DNA of 64,000 nt from Candidatus Latescibacterota bacterium (GTDB lineage: Bacteria; Krumholzibacteriota; Krumholzibacteriia; WVZY01). Where the stretch lies: assembly GCA_011772205.1 (NCBI GenBank), contig WVZY01000022.1:305442-369441 (forward strand), read 5' to 3'. Every line of letters starts with the position of its first letter. The first letter of the stretch is position 1. The notes beneath the pieces were generated by a model. The model was not told the origin of the DNA, searched no databases, and saw only the letters and a list, made by a program, of their open reading frames with translations. This document shows, one piece after another, positions 47,112 to 56,944 of the stretch. The translations under genes and the position numbers were made by a program.

Positions 47112-47147
47112 CTTTAAGTCCCTCTCTTCAAAACCGATTGGGCGGGC

Positions 47148-48278
47148 CTATTCAAAAATCTCTAGTCGGCGGAGAAACCGCTCTACTGCAGCGGCGGCAA
47201 TCTCGTGGCCCCTTGGATTCCAATGCTCGTCGTTTGTGAATGTCACTTTCTCTTCGATATTCGAATAACTATCATCCAGCGGTAGATACGGAACGTTTTC
47301 CTGCGTGCAAAAATCCTCGAGAACACCCCTGTCCTCCACCGCCAAAGGCGTGCTCACCAGAACGAAACGTGCGCCAATTTGTTTGGATAGATTATGGATT
47401 TCAGAAAGCAGCCGCTTCGCGATCGTATATCTGTATTTCGGTTTGTCAGAGACTGTTTCGTCCTTTGAGAGGCTACCTTCTCCTCGCTCCTCAAAAACGG
47501 GTTTTTTGGCCGTTCCCAGGCGGTTTCCAAGCATGCGAAATTGCAAATATATCCTTTTTAAAAAATACGTTTTTCCATAGAAAAACCGATCGAGCCTCTG
47601 GAGCAGCGCGGGTTTTGGAACCGGCGTGTTTTGAAGTATGAGGTTGCCATCCTTCAAGTAAAACACCGGCTTGCAGTGCCAATACTGCTCATCGGAAACA
47701 TTATTGAGAAAATCGGTTTCGGTAAACAGGAGCAGCACAACATCAGGCATGTAACGTATTCCTCGATCTCTGAAATATAGCAACTGCTGGTCGGTGCCGT
47801 AACCGCTCACTGACGCATTGATGATTTCCCAATCAGGATGCCTGCTCTCGATCACCTCGCAAAAAATTTCGTTTTCTTCAACACCGTAGCCCCATCCAAA
47901 CGAATCCCCCAGGACGAGCATCCTTTTCTCTTCAGTTCTGTCCAGAGGATATTCGCTATCGCGAAGTCCTCGAGAGTTGATGCGGACGCGGATGGAAAAG
48001 TCGCGGTGCTTGAAGTCGCCTCTAGCTTCCTTTTTATGAGCCCATCCCAACTGCTCGTCATATACCCAGAAGTCCACCGTTTCCTCCCACACAGCTCCCC
48101 AGCCGGGAAGAAAAACGCTGGCGCCCAATTCCAACAATGCAATTACGACGATGATTCCGAGCAGGGTGACCGCCAGGAGGGTCTTCTTGGGATTCCTCTC
48201 GAACCAGTTTGATTTTTCGCCGGTCTCTCTCACTTTGTCATTTGCTCGCGGCAAGTGCGGCCTGGAATCGGATCTCAT
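47148..48278 (-). CDS. Membrane-anchored SGNH/GDSL-like hydrolase family protein
   Basis: N-terminal TM; RMLVLGDSFGWGYGVEENEIFCEVIE (GDS), NASVSGYGTDQQLLYF, DEHWNPRGHEIAAAAV (DxxH). Confidence 0.78.
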   Translation of the reverse strand: MRSDSRPHLPRANDKVRETGEKSNWFERNPKKTLLAVTLLGIIVVIALLELGASVFLPGWGAVWEETVDFWVYDEQLGWAHKKEARGDFKHRDFSIRVRINSRGLRDSEYPLDRTEEKRMLVLGDSFGWGYGVEENEIFCEVIESRHPDWEIINASVSGYGTDQQLLYFRDRGIRYMPDVVLLLFTETDFLNNVSDEQYWHCKPVFYLKDGNLILQNTPVPKPALLQRLDRFFYGKTYFLKRIYLQFRMLGNRLGTAKKPVFEERGEGSLSKDETVSDKPKYRYTIAKRLLSEIHNLSKQIGARFVLVSTPLAVEDRGVLEDFCTQENVPYLPLDDSYSNIEEKVTFTNDEHWNPRGHEIAAAAVERFLRRLEIFE

Positions 48279-48398
48279 CGGGAAAGCGCTTCATTGGGCG
48301 GCGCAAAGCTAACAATTCGCAAATTGCGTTCAGACTAGTATGTGAAAATGTCTTTCTCGACGTTCAGGAGCATCACAATGTCGGCGGCGCTTTGCCAC

Positions 48399-50060
48399 TT
48401 ACCACTCCTTCATAATTTCACCGAAGCACTCTAGCCCGCTGTAGAACACGCCACCATATCCATATCCATGGCCCGGCCTCGTCCAGGCGCCGGAGAGGTA
48501 CAGATTTTTTATAGGAGTTTGGTGCTCGAGACGGGTTTGTCCGGAATTACTCAGCGTCTGATCAAATCCATACATCGCCCCTCGGTAATTGCCTGTGTAA
48601 CGGAGGTTCGTTAGCGGGGTGCCGATTTCCTTGACTTCGATGGCATCGGAGAGGTCTGGAAGCAGCTTTTCCTCCACCTTTTGGATCAGAATATCAGCCA
48701 TCCGCTCCTTTTCCTTCTTGTAGGCCGCTTTGCTGCCTTTCCAATAGTCCTCTTCGTACTGCTTCCAGTGGTCGAATCCCTGGAGCGTAAGAATATTGAG
48801 GGTGTTCTTCCCTCTCGGTGAATAGCCATCATACAGGTTGTCGTACAGCATCACGCCGAAACCACCGCTCTCAACATCCGCATTGCGAATGCCTTCATAG
48901 GCGGCATCCATATCGTAACCCGTCTCGCAGAAGATCTCGGTATCTTCGATACCAAGTTCGCTGACCAGATCCTTCTTGAGACCTAGAAAAACTTGAAAGC
49001 ACGACAGGCTCACACTGTAACTGTCCAGCCTCGCGAGATAATCTTTGAGATACTCGTCTTCGCCCATCATCGTGCGGAATGTGTCGTACGCATTTGCATT
49101 CGACACGACGACTTTGCCCGTGTATGTCTTGCCGCTTTCCGTTTTCACGCCGTATGCGGTGTGGTCTTTCACCAAGATTTCTTTTACCTTCGATTTGAGC
49201 AGCACTTTTCCGCCTCGTCCCTCTATAAACTTCACGAAGGCGTCGCTAATCTTTTGGGACCTTCCTATTGGGTAATAACCTCCGTGCTCAAGATACCCGA
49301 GGGTAGGCATCGCATAATAGATGCTGGCGAGTTTGGATGGTGGAAGGCCGTAGTATCCCCAGAGAGAAGAGATGAGTGCTTTCAGTTTAGGGTTCTTAAT
49401 GAAGGGATCCATGATCTGGCTCCACGTCTGGAACGAATACTTCACCAGATTCGGGAACTTTACGGGAATCTGGCTCATGTCGATCTGGCCCTGCATTTGA
49501 ACGAAGCTGTTCAAATCGTTCGTGAACGATTTCATGTCATCGAACAGTCCTTGTATACCTGTCCTTTCGTCTGGGAAAAACCCACCCAGTATGTCGATAT
49601 AAGCGGAAATGTTTTTCTGCGGCACACGGTAATCATAATCGGGGAAGATTGCCCGGTAGAGTTGCGGGTGAGGAACGAAGTCAACGTCTTTGATTTCGGG
49701 GAAACCCGGAATCAAATCGTGCACTCCTTCCCTTTCCTCGACCGTGGTGGAATGCAGGGACACATCGAACTCAAAACCGCCGGGGCGCTTGAAGGCGGTA
49801 GCATAGCCTCCCGGGCGGTCGTGCTTTTCCAAAACCAGCGGCTTGAGGCCCTGCCTTGCAAAAGCTGCGGCACAGCTCAAACCTCCGAGGCCCGAGCCTA
49901 TGATCACCGCGTCGCAATCATGTTCATCGCTGCTCGCCTTCGGTCCCCTAGGGAAGGCGCTCCAATCCAGCGCGGTCATTGCGAGACCGCCGAGAACCAC
50001 TTTCAGAAATTCCCGTCTCTCCAGCGTCAGATCGAATGATTTATCCAGCATGCCGCTCAT
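48399..50060 (-). CDS. FAD-dependent oxidoreductase, phytoene desaturase/CrtI-like, with a Tat-like N-terminus
   Basis: LERREFLKVVLGGLAMTAL; CDAVIIGSGLGGLSCAAAFARQGLKPLVLEKHDRPGGYATAF; C-term SGAWTRPGHGYGYGGVFYSGLECFGEI. Confidence 0.88.
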   Translation of the reverse strand: MSGMLDKSFDLTLERREFLKVVLGGLAMTALDWSAFPRGPKASSDEHDCDAVIIGSGLGGLSCAAAFARQGLKPLVLEKHDRPGGYATAFKRPGGFEFDVSLHSTTVEEREGVHDLIPGFPEIKDVDFVPHPQLYRAIFPDYDYRVPQKNISAYIDILGGFFPDERTGIQGLFDDMKSFTNDLNSFVQMQGQIDMSQIPVKFPNLVKYSFQTWSQIMDPFIKNPKLKALISSLWGYYGLPPSKLASIYYAMPTLGYLEHGGYYPIGRSQKISDAFVKFIEGRGGKVLLKSKVKEILVKDHTAYGVKTESGKTYTGKVVVSNANAYDTFRTMMGEDEYLKDYLARLDSYSVSLSCFQVFLGLKKDLVSELGIEDTEIFCETGYDMDAAYEGIRNADVESGGFGVMLYDNLYDGYSPRGKNTLNILTLQGFDHWKQYEEDYWKGSKAAYKKEKERMADILIQKVEEKLLPDLSDAIEVKEIGTPLTNLRYTGNYRGAMYGFDQTLSNSGQTRLEHQTPIKNLYLSGAWTRPGHGYGYGGVFYSGLECFGEIMKEW

Positions 50061-50231
50061 CCTTCTATGGTGAAAAGTCGTTCAATTCTAGCAAAAACAG
50101 CCGGTTTGTAAAAAAAAGAATCGCGCCGGAACGGGCGACGCTCTCATGTGCCCGCCCGGCATCGATTCTTTAGAAGAAGCATTAGAAGTTCCTTTTGAAT
50201 GGGCTCCCTGCATGCATCCGCTTCTAAGGCG

Positions 50232-50603
50232 TTACTTTGCCGATAGATCCTCCTGCATGAGGCTGAATATGTTTCCCTCGGTATCCTTGAAATACAACGT
50301 CCAGCCAACACCCGGCACGGCCATTTTCGGGACAACGATCTCTCCGCCGTTCTTCTCGATCTTTGCCTGGAACTCGTCAATGTCTGGTACATCGATCGTA
50401 TTGACCACCAGCTGCCCCGGATTCTGCCGCGGCATCAGACCGCCGTTGATACCCGGTTGGTCGCTTGGACCGGTGTTGACCAGCCAGTATTCCATCGGGC
50501 CTTCCCATTTTTGGAGCTCCCAGTCGAAGACTTGCCGGTAGAAATTGGCAGCGCGATCCACATTATCCGCGGGAATTTCGAAATGAACAGGACGAGGCAT
50601 GTT
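50232..50603 (-). CDS. VOC/glyoxalase-fold protein
   Basis: MPRPVHFEIPADNVDRAANFYRQVFDWELQKWEGPMEYWLVNTG..., PGVGWTLYFKDTEGNIFSLMQED. Internal start near 50600 preferred over 50720. Confidence 0.88.
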   Translation of the reverse strand, partial: NMPRPVHFEIPADNVDRAANFYRQVFDWELQKWEGPMEYWLVNTGPSDQPGINGGLMPRQNPGQLVVNTIDVPDIDEFQAKIEKNGGEIVVPKMAVPGVGWTLYFKDTEGNIFSLMQEDLSAK

Positions 50604-51192
50604 CGTCTCCTTTACGCGTTGAGGTGATACGGCTGAATTCACAGCAGAGAACGGGGTGAGGACAGCACGCAGTCTTATAAGAAATGCCGCTCCATAGCCG
50701 TTGAGAAAACATAAAGCCAACCGCCCGCCGGCGCAAGATGTTCATCTGCACGCTGCGGGCGGCTTCGAGCTGCTTGGCGTATACTCATTTGTAACGCACA
50801 CCTTCGGTGGCGTAACCTGAGGTGATTCGGAGGAGACGACATTCCACTGCACCTCGGTTGCTCTCTCGAGGCAGGCGTTGGGGATCGACCCCCTGCTGGG
50901 GAGTCGACCCTCGCGCGCTAGCGAGGGAGCAAAATAGGGGGCCGGTCCTAGCGCGCACCGCGGACTGTTTCGGCGGTCGTTGCCGCCGGTGCCGCGCGAG
51001 CTGAGGGTCCGTTTGAGCTTGGAGCAAGAACCTCGGTCAACCTCAAGGCCCATCGCCCGACTCGCACCAACGCCTGCGCAATCGCCTTCCTACTCCGAAG
51101 ATTCCACGAGCAGAGGATAGTACTTCGGCGTAGGCAATGATGAGTCGTTCTCTAAGGTTTGCCCCGAGCCCTCGATACCTCGGAACTCGGGG

Positions 51193-51250
51193 GAGCCCGG
51201 CACCGGAGGCGAATCGTACCGCCGCTTCCCCTACCTCCGGTGCTTGGCTC
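51193..51250. other. Stem-loop: imperfect inverted repeat
   Basis: GAGCC-cg-GCACCGGAGG (51193-51209) / CCTCCGGTGC-tt-GGCTC (51234-51250). Confidence 0.7.
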
Positions 51251-51312
51251 GAATGCCCTCTCGTACCCGCGTCTTCTTTATTGAATGCGGGCATAAACGT
51301 CTTTTGGGTCTG

Positions 51313-51380
51313 GCTGCGGATGAGCGGCGTATGGTAACCGCTATCTGGCTTTCGCGGGTATGGCCCGCCTCATCCGCAGC
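51313..51380. other. Stem-loop: perfect 12-bp inverted repeat downstream of the tricorn gene
   Basis: GCTGCGGATGAG (51313-51324) / CTCATCCGCAGC (51369-51380). Confidence 0.75.
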
Positions 51381-51412
51381 TGTCGGAGGAAACGCGGAGC
51401 ATCCGCGCTAAC

Positions 51413-54400
51413 TTACTTGTCCTTCTCCAAAATCCCCATACCGCTCCGATCCGGATAAGGCGGCCGCTCCGGCGGAACGTAGGGATTCCGTTTGATCTCC
51501 TCGAGCATGTGCTCGATCGCCGTATCCAGCTGGGGATCCTCTCCGCCAACCATGAGGGCCGGATCGTCTACGACTTCAATATCAGGATCGACACCATGTC
51601 CTTCGATCCCCCAAGTACCGTCTTTTTCGAAAAATGCGAATGTCGGCGCGCTCGTGTAACCACCATCGACGAGACGCGGATTACCGCTGATCCCTACAAG
51701 GCCGCCCCAGGTGCGTGTACCGATCAGTTTGCCGCATCCTGCTTCACGGAACCAGAACGGGAAATAGTCTCCACCCGAACCGGCAAGCCCATTTATCAGC
51801 ATGCACTTCGGACCGTGATGGGCATCCGGCGGCCATGGGATGCTCTCACCCTGATCCCGGACCGCCCAATAGTTAGCGACCGGCCGGTTGAGAAGCTCGA
51901 TGAACCGCGTGGGCACCTGCCCGCCGCCGTTCCACCGCTCGTCAATGATGAGCGCTTGCCTGTCGCGCTGGCCGTAGAACTGGCGGACGAGCTCATTCTG
52001 TCCCCAGATCGACGTGTTAGGAACATAAATGTAGCCGACCTTACCGTCCGATTTATCTTCGACATACTTGCGGTTTTTCTCTACCCAGTGGCGGTAGCGC
52101 AGCAAGTACTCGTTGTGGTCGAGCTTGACAACTACGTGGCGCGCGTCATCGTCCATCTTGGGCTTCTCGCTCACCGTAATCGTCACTGTCCGATTCGCGA
52201 GCCCCTGAAATGCCGCCCAGGGGTCCTTATCCGAGTCGACCGGCACGCCATTTACAGCAAGGAGGTAATCCCCCTCTTTGACGTCGACGCCCGGCTGGCT
52301 CAACGGGCCTCGGGCATCCACATCCCAGGGCCCGCCCTCGATGATCTTCTTGATCCGGTATGAGCCATTTTTGCGCTCGAAATCACACCCCAACGATCCG
52401 ATCGATACACGCGGGGCTTCTTCGACATCCCCGCCCCAGTAGTATGTGTGGCCGACGTTGAGCTCCGAGATCATCTCGCGAATGACGAAGCTCACATCCT
52501 CACGCGATGCGCAATCCTTGAGCATCGCTTCGTACTGCTTCCGCACCGCGAGCCAGTCCACGCCGTGCATGTTCGGGTCGTAGAAGAAATCGCGCTGGAT
52601 CCGCCACGCATCCATGAAGATCTGGCGCCACTCCTCACGCGGATCGACCTGCTTTACCATGTTCGATGTGTCGATCACGTCTTTCATCTTCTGGTCGGGC
52701 TTGGCATTAATGATCGCCATCTGGAAGTTCCTCTTGACCGCTAGAAGTTTCTTGCCATCAGCTGACATTGCGTACCCCATTACACCTGAGATGACAGTTT
52801 TCTCTTTCTTGTCATCTTCCTCCTCATCCAGATCGAGAAGATGAATCGACGCATCGCCTTCCTCGCCCGGCCTTGGATAGCGTCCATAGATCAGCTTCCC
52901 CTGATCGTTCACGACCAATTGCGCGAAATTCCCTCGCTTCGCCGGAAGCGCGATCATCCGACGTTCGAAGTCCTCGATATCGATCTTCAAAGGCTCGGGT
53001 TCTTCCTCTTCCTCTTCAGCTTCGCCTTCCTCGCTTTCTTCCTCTTTGCCTTTCTCTTCGTCCTTTTTCTTGTCTTTATCGTCGGCTTTTTCTTCCTCCT
53101 CCTCTTCGTCGAACTCCTCCTCGTCGCTTTCCGGCTTGATCGGCGACTCGATCTCTTTTGTCAGAGGTACGACATAGAGCCGGTCCGTATGGGAATAGAT
53201 CCATGTTGTGCCAAGATCCTCATAAATCGGCCTTGAAATCTCCCTCTGACTGGCGAGATAGAGATATTTGCCTTCGCGGTCGAACGTCGGCCAAGTGTCG
53301 CTGAACATTCCGCTCGTAACCTTATGCATTTTGTCCTCGTCGACATTGTAGAGCCAGATGGATGGCGGTTTTATGACACCATCGCCGCAGGCGAAGGTGA
53401 ACCAATGCGAATCGTGCGACCAGCTTATGCGTGACGACCGCCGAAAGTCTTTGGCTTTGAAAACCTTCCGTGTCTTCTTGGTTTCCAAGTTGTATAAATA
53501 AAGCGTCGCTGCTTTGTCCCAGAAAGCGATCCATTTCGAATCGGGTGACCACGTGGGATTGTACAGGAATCCCTTCTTTAGATTCGTGAGCTTCTTCTTC
53601 TCACCGCGGCCGTTCGACTGCGTGATGCAGAGCTCGTACTCGCCCGACTCATCCGAGAAATAGGCAATCCACTTGCCGTCGGGACTCCAGGACGGATCAC
53701 GCTCGGCAGTGCCGCTCGAGCGATGAAGATTGATCACTGAGCCATTCTTCGCCGGAAGCGTCCAGACATCTCCCCGAGCTTCCACAGCGGCCCGCTTCCC
53801 CGTATTGGAGATGTCACCATCAAACATCAACCTGGATGCCTGCTCCGCCTGAATACGAAGCTTCGGACGATCGCCCGGGATCGTCACTTCGACCGTCTTT
53901 GCCTTTTCGGTGCCCAGGTCGAGGAGATGGAGCTCCGAGCCGACCTGATAGACGATCTCACCCTGGCCCTCGCTGCCTGGACCGTTGTTCGGCCATTTGA
54001 CGTCGTACTTCTTATAATGAGTGATCTGGCGCTTCTCGCCCGACTTCACATCGTAGAGCCAAATGTTGTTCCTGTGGTTCTGACCGGCGTCGGAGAGATA
54101 GTAGATCTTATCATTCCCCTGCCACATCGGCCTCGTGTCCGTGCCTTCCCAATCGGTGATCTTCTTCGACGTGTGTCTCTTCAGATGGAACAGCCAGATG
54201 TCCGTAGCCATTCCGCCACGGTAACGCTTCCACGTGCGGTGATCGCGGCTATATGGCGTATAGGCAAGCCACTGGCCGTCCGGGCTGATCTGGGCGCTGG
54301 CACCGTAAGGGATTTGAAGCTTTTCCGGGAGACCACCTTCTGTGGAAACCCAGCAGAGTTCCTGGGCGCGCGGATACACGAACATCCCGTAAGCCCAGAA

Positions 54401-54820
54401 AATCAGCTTGTCATTTCGCGTCCAGTCAGTGATGACCTCTGTTGTCGGATGGTGTGTGACACGAAACGGCGTCCCACCAGAGACCGGAATCGTGTAAAGG
54501 TCCATATCCCCATCGTAATTGCCCATGAACGCGATATTTTCGCCATCCGGGCTGAAGATAAGGAATTGCTCCGCTCCCGGGGCGCTAGTAAGTGGGGTTG
54601 CCACACCACCTTCCTTCGGTACCGTCCAGAGGTTGTTTGCGTACAGGAAAGCGATATGGGTGGCGCTCACATCCGGGTAGCGCAGCATTCCCGCGTGGGG
54701 TTCGACCGTAGCCTGGGCGTTTCTCGGGCCCAAGACGGGAGTCGTCGTAAGGGTGGGGATTGCGGCGGCCAGGAGGATGAGAGCGAGTGGGATGGTAACC
54801 AAGGATCGTCTTGCGATCAT
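51413..54820 (-). CDS. Tricorn-type S41 peptidase with signal peptide, beta-propellers, acidic linker, PDZ and protease core
   Basis: MIARRSLVTIPLALILLAAAIP signal; repeated SPDGKWIAY propeller blades; ~55-aa acidic linker; GDYLLAVNGVPVDSDKDPW PDZ; INGLAGSGGDYFPFWFREAGCGKLIGTRTWGGLVGI catalytic region. Confidence 0.93.
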   Translation of the reverse strand: MIARRSLVTIPLALILLAAAIPTLTTTPVLGPRNAQATVEPHAGMLRYPDVSATHIAFLYANNLWTVPKEGGVATPLTSAPGAEQFLIFSPDGENIAFMGNYDGDMDLYTIPVSGGTPFRVTHHPTTEVITDWTRNDKLIFWAYGMFVYPRAQELCWVSTEGGLPEKLQIPYGASAQISPDGQWLAYTPYSRDHRTWKRYRGGMATDIWLFHLKRHTSKKITDWEGTDTRPMWQGNDKIYYLSDAGQNHRNNIWLYDVKSGEKRQITHYKKYDVKWPNNGPGSEGQGEIVYQVGSELHLLDLGTEKAKTVEVTIPGDRPKLRIQAEQASRLMFDGDISNTGKRAAVEARGDVWTLPAKNGSVINLHRSSGTAERDPSWSPDGKWIAYFSDESGEYELCITQSNGRGEKKKLTNLKKGFLYNPTWSPDSKWIAFWDKAATLYLYNLETKKTRKVFKAKDFRRSSRISWSHDSHWFTFACGDGVIKPPSIWLYNVDEDKMHKVTSGMFSDTWPTFDREGKYLYLASQREISRPIYEDLGTTWIYSHTDRLYVVPLTKEIESPIKPESDEEEFDEEEEEEKADDKDKKKDEEKGKEEESEEGEAEEEEEEPEPLKIDIEDFERRMIALPAKRGNFAQLVVNDQGKLIYGRYPRPGEEGDASIHLLDLDEEEDDKKEKTVISGVMGYAMSADGKKLLAVKRNFQMAIINAKPDQKMKDVIDTSNMVKQVDPREEWRQIFMDAWRIQRDFFYDPNMHGVDWLAVRKQYEAMLKDCASREDVSFVIREMISELNVGHTYYWGGDVEEAPRVSIGSLGCDFERKNGSYRIKKIIEGGPWDVDARGPLSQPGVDVKEGDYLLAVNGVPVDSDKDPWAAFQGLANRTVTITVSEKPKMDDDARHVVVKLDHNEYLLRYRHWVEKNRKYVEDKSDGKVGYIYVPNTSIWGQNELVRQFYGQRDRQALIIDERWNGGGQVPTRFIELLNRPVANYWAVRDQGESIPWPPDAHHGPKCMLINGLAGSGGDYFPFWFREAGCGKLIGTRTWGGLVGISGNPRLVDGGYTSAPTFAFFEKDGTWGIEGHGVDPDIEVVDDPALMVGGEDPQLDTAIEHMLEEIKRNPYVPPERPPYPDRSGMGILEKDK

Positions 54821-55146
54821 GCCTACTCCTCTTGATTTAGTGGGATAAAAAAGAGCCGGGTGGTGTTCGTAACGCATTCCATCCGGCCGCATTGGTACTG
54901 CCTGGCTGAGTGCTTCATTGGCAGCCAACAAGATGGTGCTGTACCGCCGGGATAGACACTCTGGCCTTTCCCGTTGGAACAGTGCTGATTGATTTGGTGG
55001 GACCGTGAACCTCGTCCCATTCTCTTACAACACATTTAGGCCCCAAGAGGGTTGTAACAAACTCGGTGGGGTATCAATGTTTTCCATTATATACGGAGGA
55101 GGGGCGAATTGGTTCGGGAATTTTTTCTCCGGGAAGATCTTGCGGG

Positions 55147-55162
55147 GAGAGAGTTCTCTCTC
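55147..55162. promoter_or_regulatory. Short perfect palindrome in the tricorn/C45 divergent intergenic region
   Basis: GAGAGAG-TT-CTCTCTC. Confidence 0.3.
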
Positions 55163-55384
55163 GACTTGCGGAAAGGCACCATCTCCGGAATGCCTTTTAT
55201 CACCTTATTTTACCTGGACCTATCAGGGTCACATGCTGGGCGAACTCGACAGGATTCGCTTTTGAGAATCGGCCTGTGGATATAGAAAGCGCTTGTAAAG
55301 ATTCAACTTATGAAGTAATCTCATCGGCGACTCCTCGCGAAAATTGCTCGTCCGGTACGATCATTACTCTTTGGAGGGAAAGCC

Positions 55385-56626
55385 ATGGGCACGTATACTC
55401 GGCGGGAATTTCTCGGATATTCATTGGCGGCCGCAGCCGGCATGGTGCTTCTGCCTTCTGCTGGTTATGGTTCTCTGTCCACCACCAGCGAAGGTGTCCT
55501 CGATGTTCCCAAGAAAGGCTACCCGCTAATCGAAGCAGCGGGCTCTCATCGGGAGATCGGTGAGCAAATCGGCGCCGCCATGAAGGAGCGCATTACGAGC
55601 CATCTCGAGCTATCCCCCGAATACTCTACCTGCCTCGAATTTCTCCAAGATGGAGGGCGCAAAAAGGTTGAAAGCCTCATGGAACATGCCCAGGAGCTAT
55701 TTCCCCACTATATCGAGGAGCTCAAAGGCATGGCGGAATCACTGGAAGTTCCCTTCATATCCCTCTTCGCCTTCAACTGCAAATCGGAGATCAGTATTCT
55801 CAAAGAAACTGCCGGCTGCTCTACCATTGCTCTAAGCGATAGCGAGCGGATGATCCTCGCCCACAACGAGGACGGCAACGATCTATGCGTGGGACGGATG
55901 TTTCTTGCAAAAGTGACTCCGCCGAGCGGTGTGACTTTCCTTTCTTTTGTTTACCCGGGTCTCGTTCCAGGTGTTGGCCCAAGTTTCAACAAATACGGTG
56001 TCATTCAGACGACCAATTACATTGAGCCTCGGAAAGTGGCCGACGGCGTGCCTCGCTATTTTATTGGGCGCTCGATTCTAGAGGCGAAGAGCCTGGAGGA
56101 AGCGGTCGAGCTGGCGACCATAACGCCTCGGGCGTTCCCATGGCATTACAACCTCGCTTCTCTAACGGAGAAACGTATCCTCTCCGTTGAAACCGTAGCG
56201 CATCCGGTCCATAAACATAGCGTTTTGGAAGTCGAAGGATTGTATGTCCACACCAATCATTTGATTCATCCCGGCATGACATTAGAAGATGAAGATAAAA
56301 CCAAGCCTCAGCTTTATGATGTGCCTTACACGTCATCAACCACACGAATGAATGTGCTCAGCCGCGCCATCGAAAAGCAGGGCCCGCCCTCCAACCTGGA
56401 AGACATCATGAAGCTGCTCGCTCTGCACGAAGGCCGGCCTTTCAGTCCATGCCGGCATCCCGAAGGGGATGTTCATGGCGCAACGTTGGGCACCGCGATC
56501 TTTCAGATTCCGGGCAAGGGGATGACGCTGTACCATGGGAATCCCTGTCGAGGATTCAAAATACACTACGATCTTCCCGGAGGAGACGGGCTCCAGAATC
56601 ATCGGCACCCACGGTCTAATGAATAG
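55385..56626 (+). CDS. C45-family Ntn-hydrolase/acyltransferase-like protein with a Tat signal
   Basis: MGTYTRREFLGYSLAAAAGMVLLPSAG (Tat); GSHREIGEQIGAAMKERI; nucleophile context AGCSTIALSDSERMILAHNEDGN. Confidence 0.88.
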   Translation: MGTYTRREFLGYSLAAAAGMVLLPSAGYGSLSTTSEGVLDVPKKGYPLIEAAGSHREIGEQIGAAMKERITSHLELSPEYSTCLEFLQDGGRKKVESLMEHAQELFPHYIEELKGMAESLEVPFISLFAFNCKSEISILKETAGCSTIALSDSERMILAHNEDGNDLCVGRMFLAKVTPPSGVTFLSFVYPGLVPGVGPSFNKYGVIQTTNYIEPRKVADGVPRYFIGRSILEAKSLEEAVELATITPRAFPWHYNLASLTEKRILSVETVAHPVHKHSVLEVEGLYVHTNHLIHPGMTLEDEDKTKPQLYDVPYTSSTTRMNVLSRAIEKQGPPSNLEDIMKLLALHEGRPFSPCRHPEGDVHGATLGTAIFQIPGKGMTLYHGNPCRGFKIHYDLPGGDGLQNHRHPRSNE

Positions 56627-56674
56627 GCCCGCCTTTCCATTCTGCGGCTGAACGGACTTCTGGGGAGGGCATCC

Positions 56675-56944
56675 TTGAAATTCTCTGAAGATCCGCGTAT
56701 TCGAGTCGGTCGAAGGTGCCTCGCACTGGCCTGGCTATACTATTCGATCTACCTCCTCGCCCTCATGGTTTTCTCGTATGTATTTGGAACAACGCCTCGC
56801 TTCCTGGGGCTCCCCGGGTGGGTGGCCATCGGTAACATCGTTGTCCCCGTCATATTCGTCGCCGCACTCATCGTAGTGGCCGAGAAGCTCATCCCCGACA
56901 TTCCTCTTTCGGGAAGCGATGAAACGTCGGAGGAAGTCGAATGA
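56675..56944 (+). CDS. Small membrane protein paired with an SSS transporter (YhdT-like)
   Basis: 89 aa, two TM segments (WLYYSIYLLALMVFSYVFG, AIGNIVVPVIFVAALIVVAEKLI); TTG start; overlaps the symporter start. Confidence 0.78.
   Translation: MKFSEDPRIRVGRRCLALAWLYYSIYLLALMVFSYVFGTTPRFLGLPGWVAIGNIVVPVIFVAALIVVAEKLIPDIPLSGSDETSEEVE

Noticed and set aside
48993-50039. 348-aa plus-strand ORF
   Set aside because: Shadow ORF opposite the FAD oxidoreductase.
52841-53236. Highly hydrophobic plus-strand ORF (FLFLFSFAFLAFFLFAFLF...), apparent membrane protein
   Set aside because: Artefact: the antisense translation of the Glu/Lys-rich linker of the tricorn gene.
53927-54835. 302-aa plus-strand ORF
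   Set aside because: Antisense to the tricorn propeller region.
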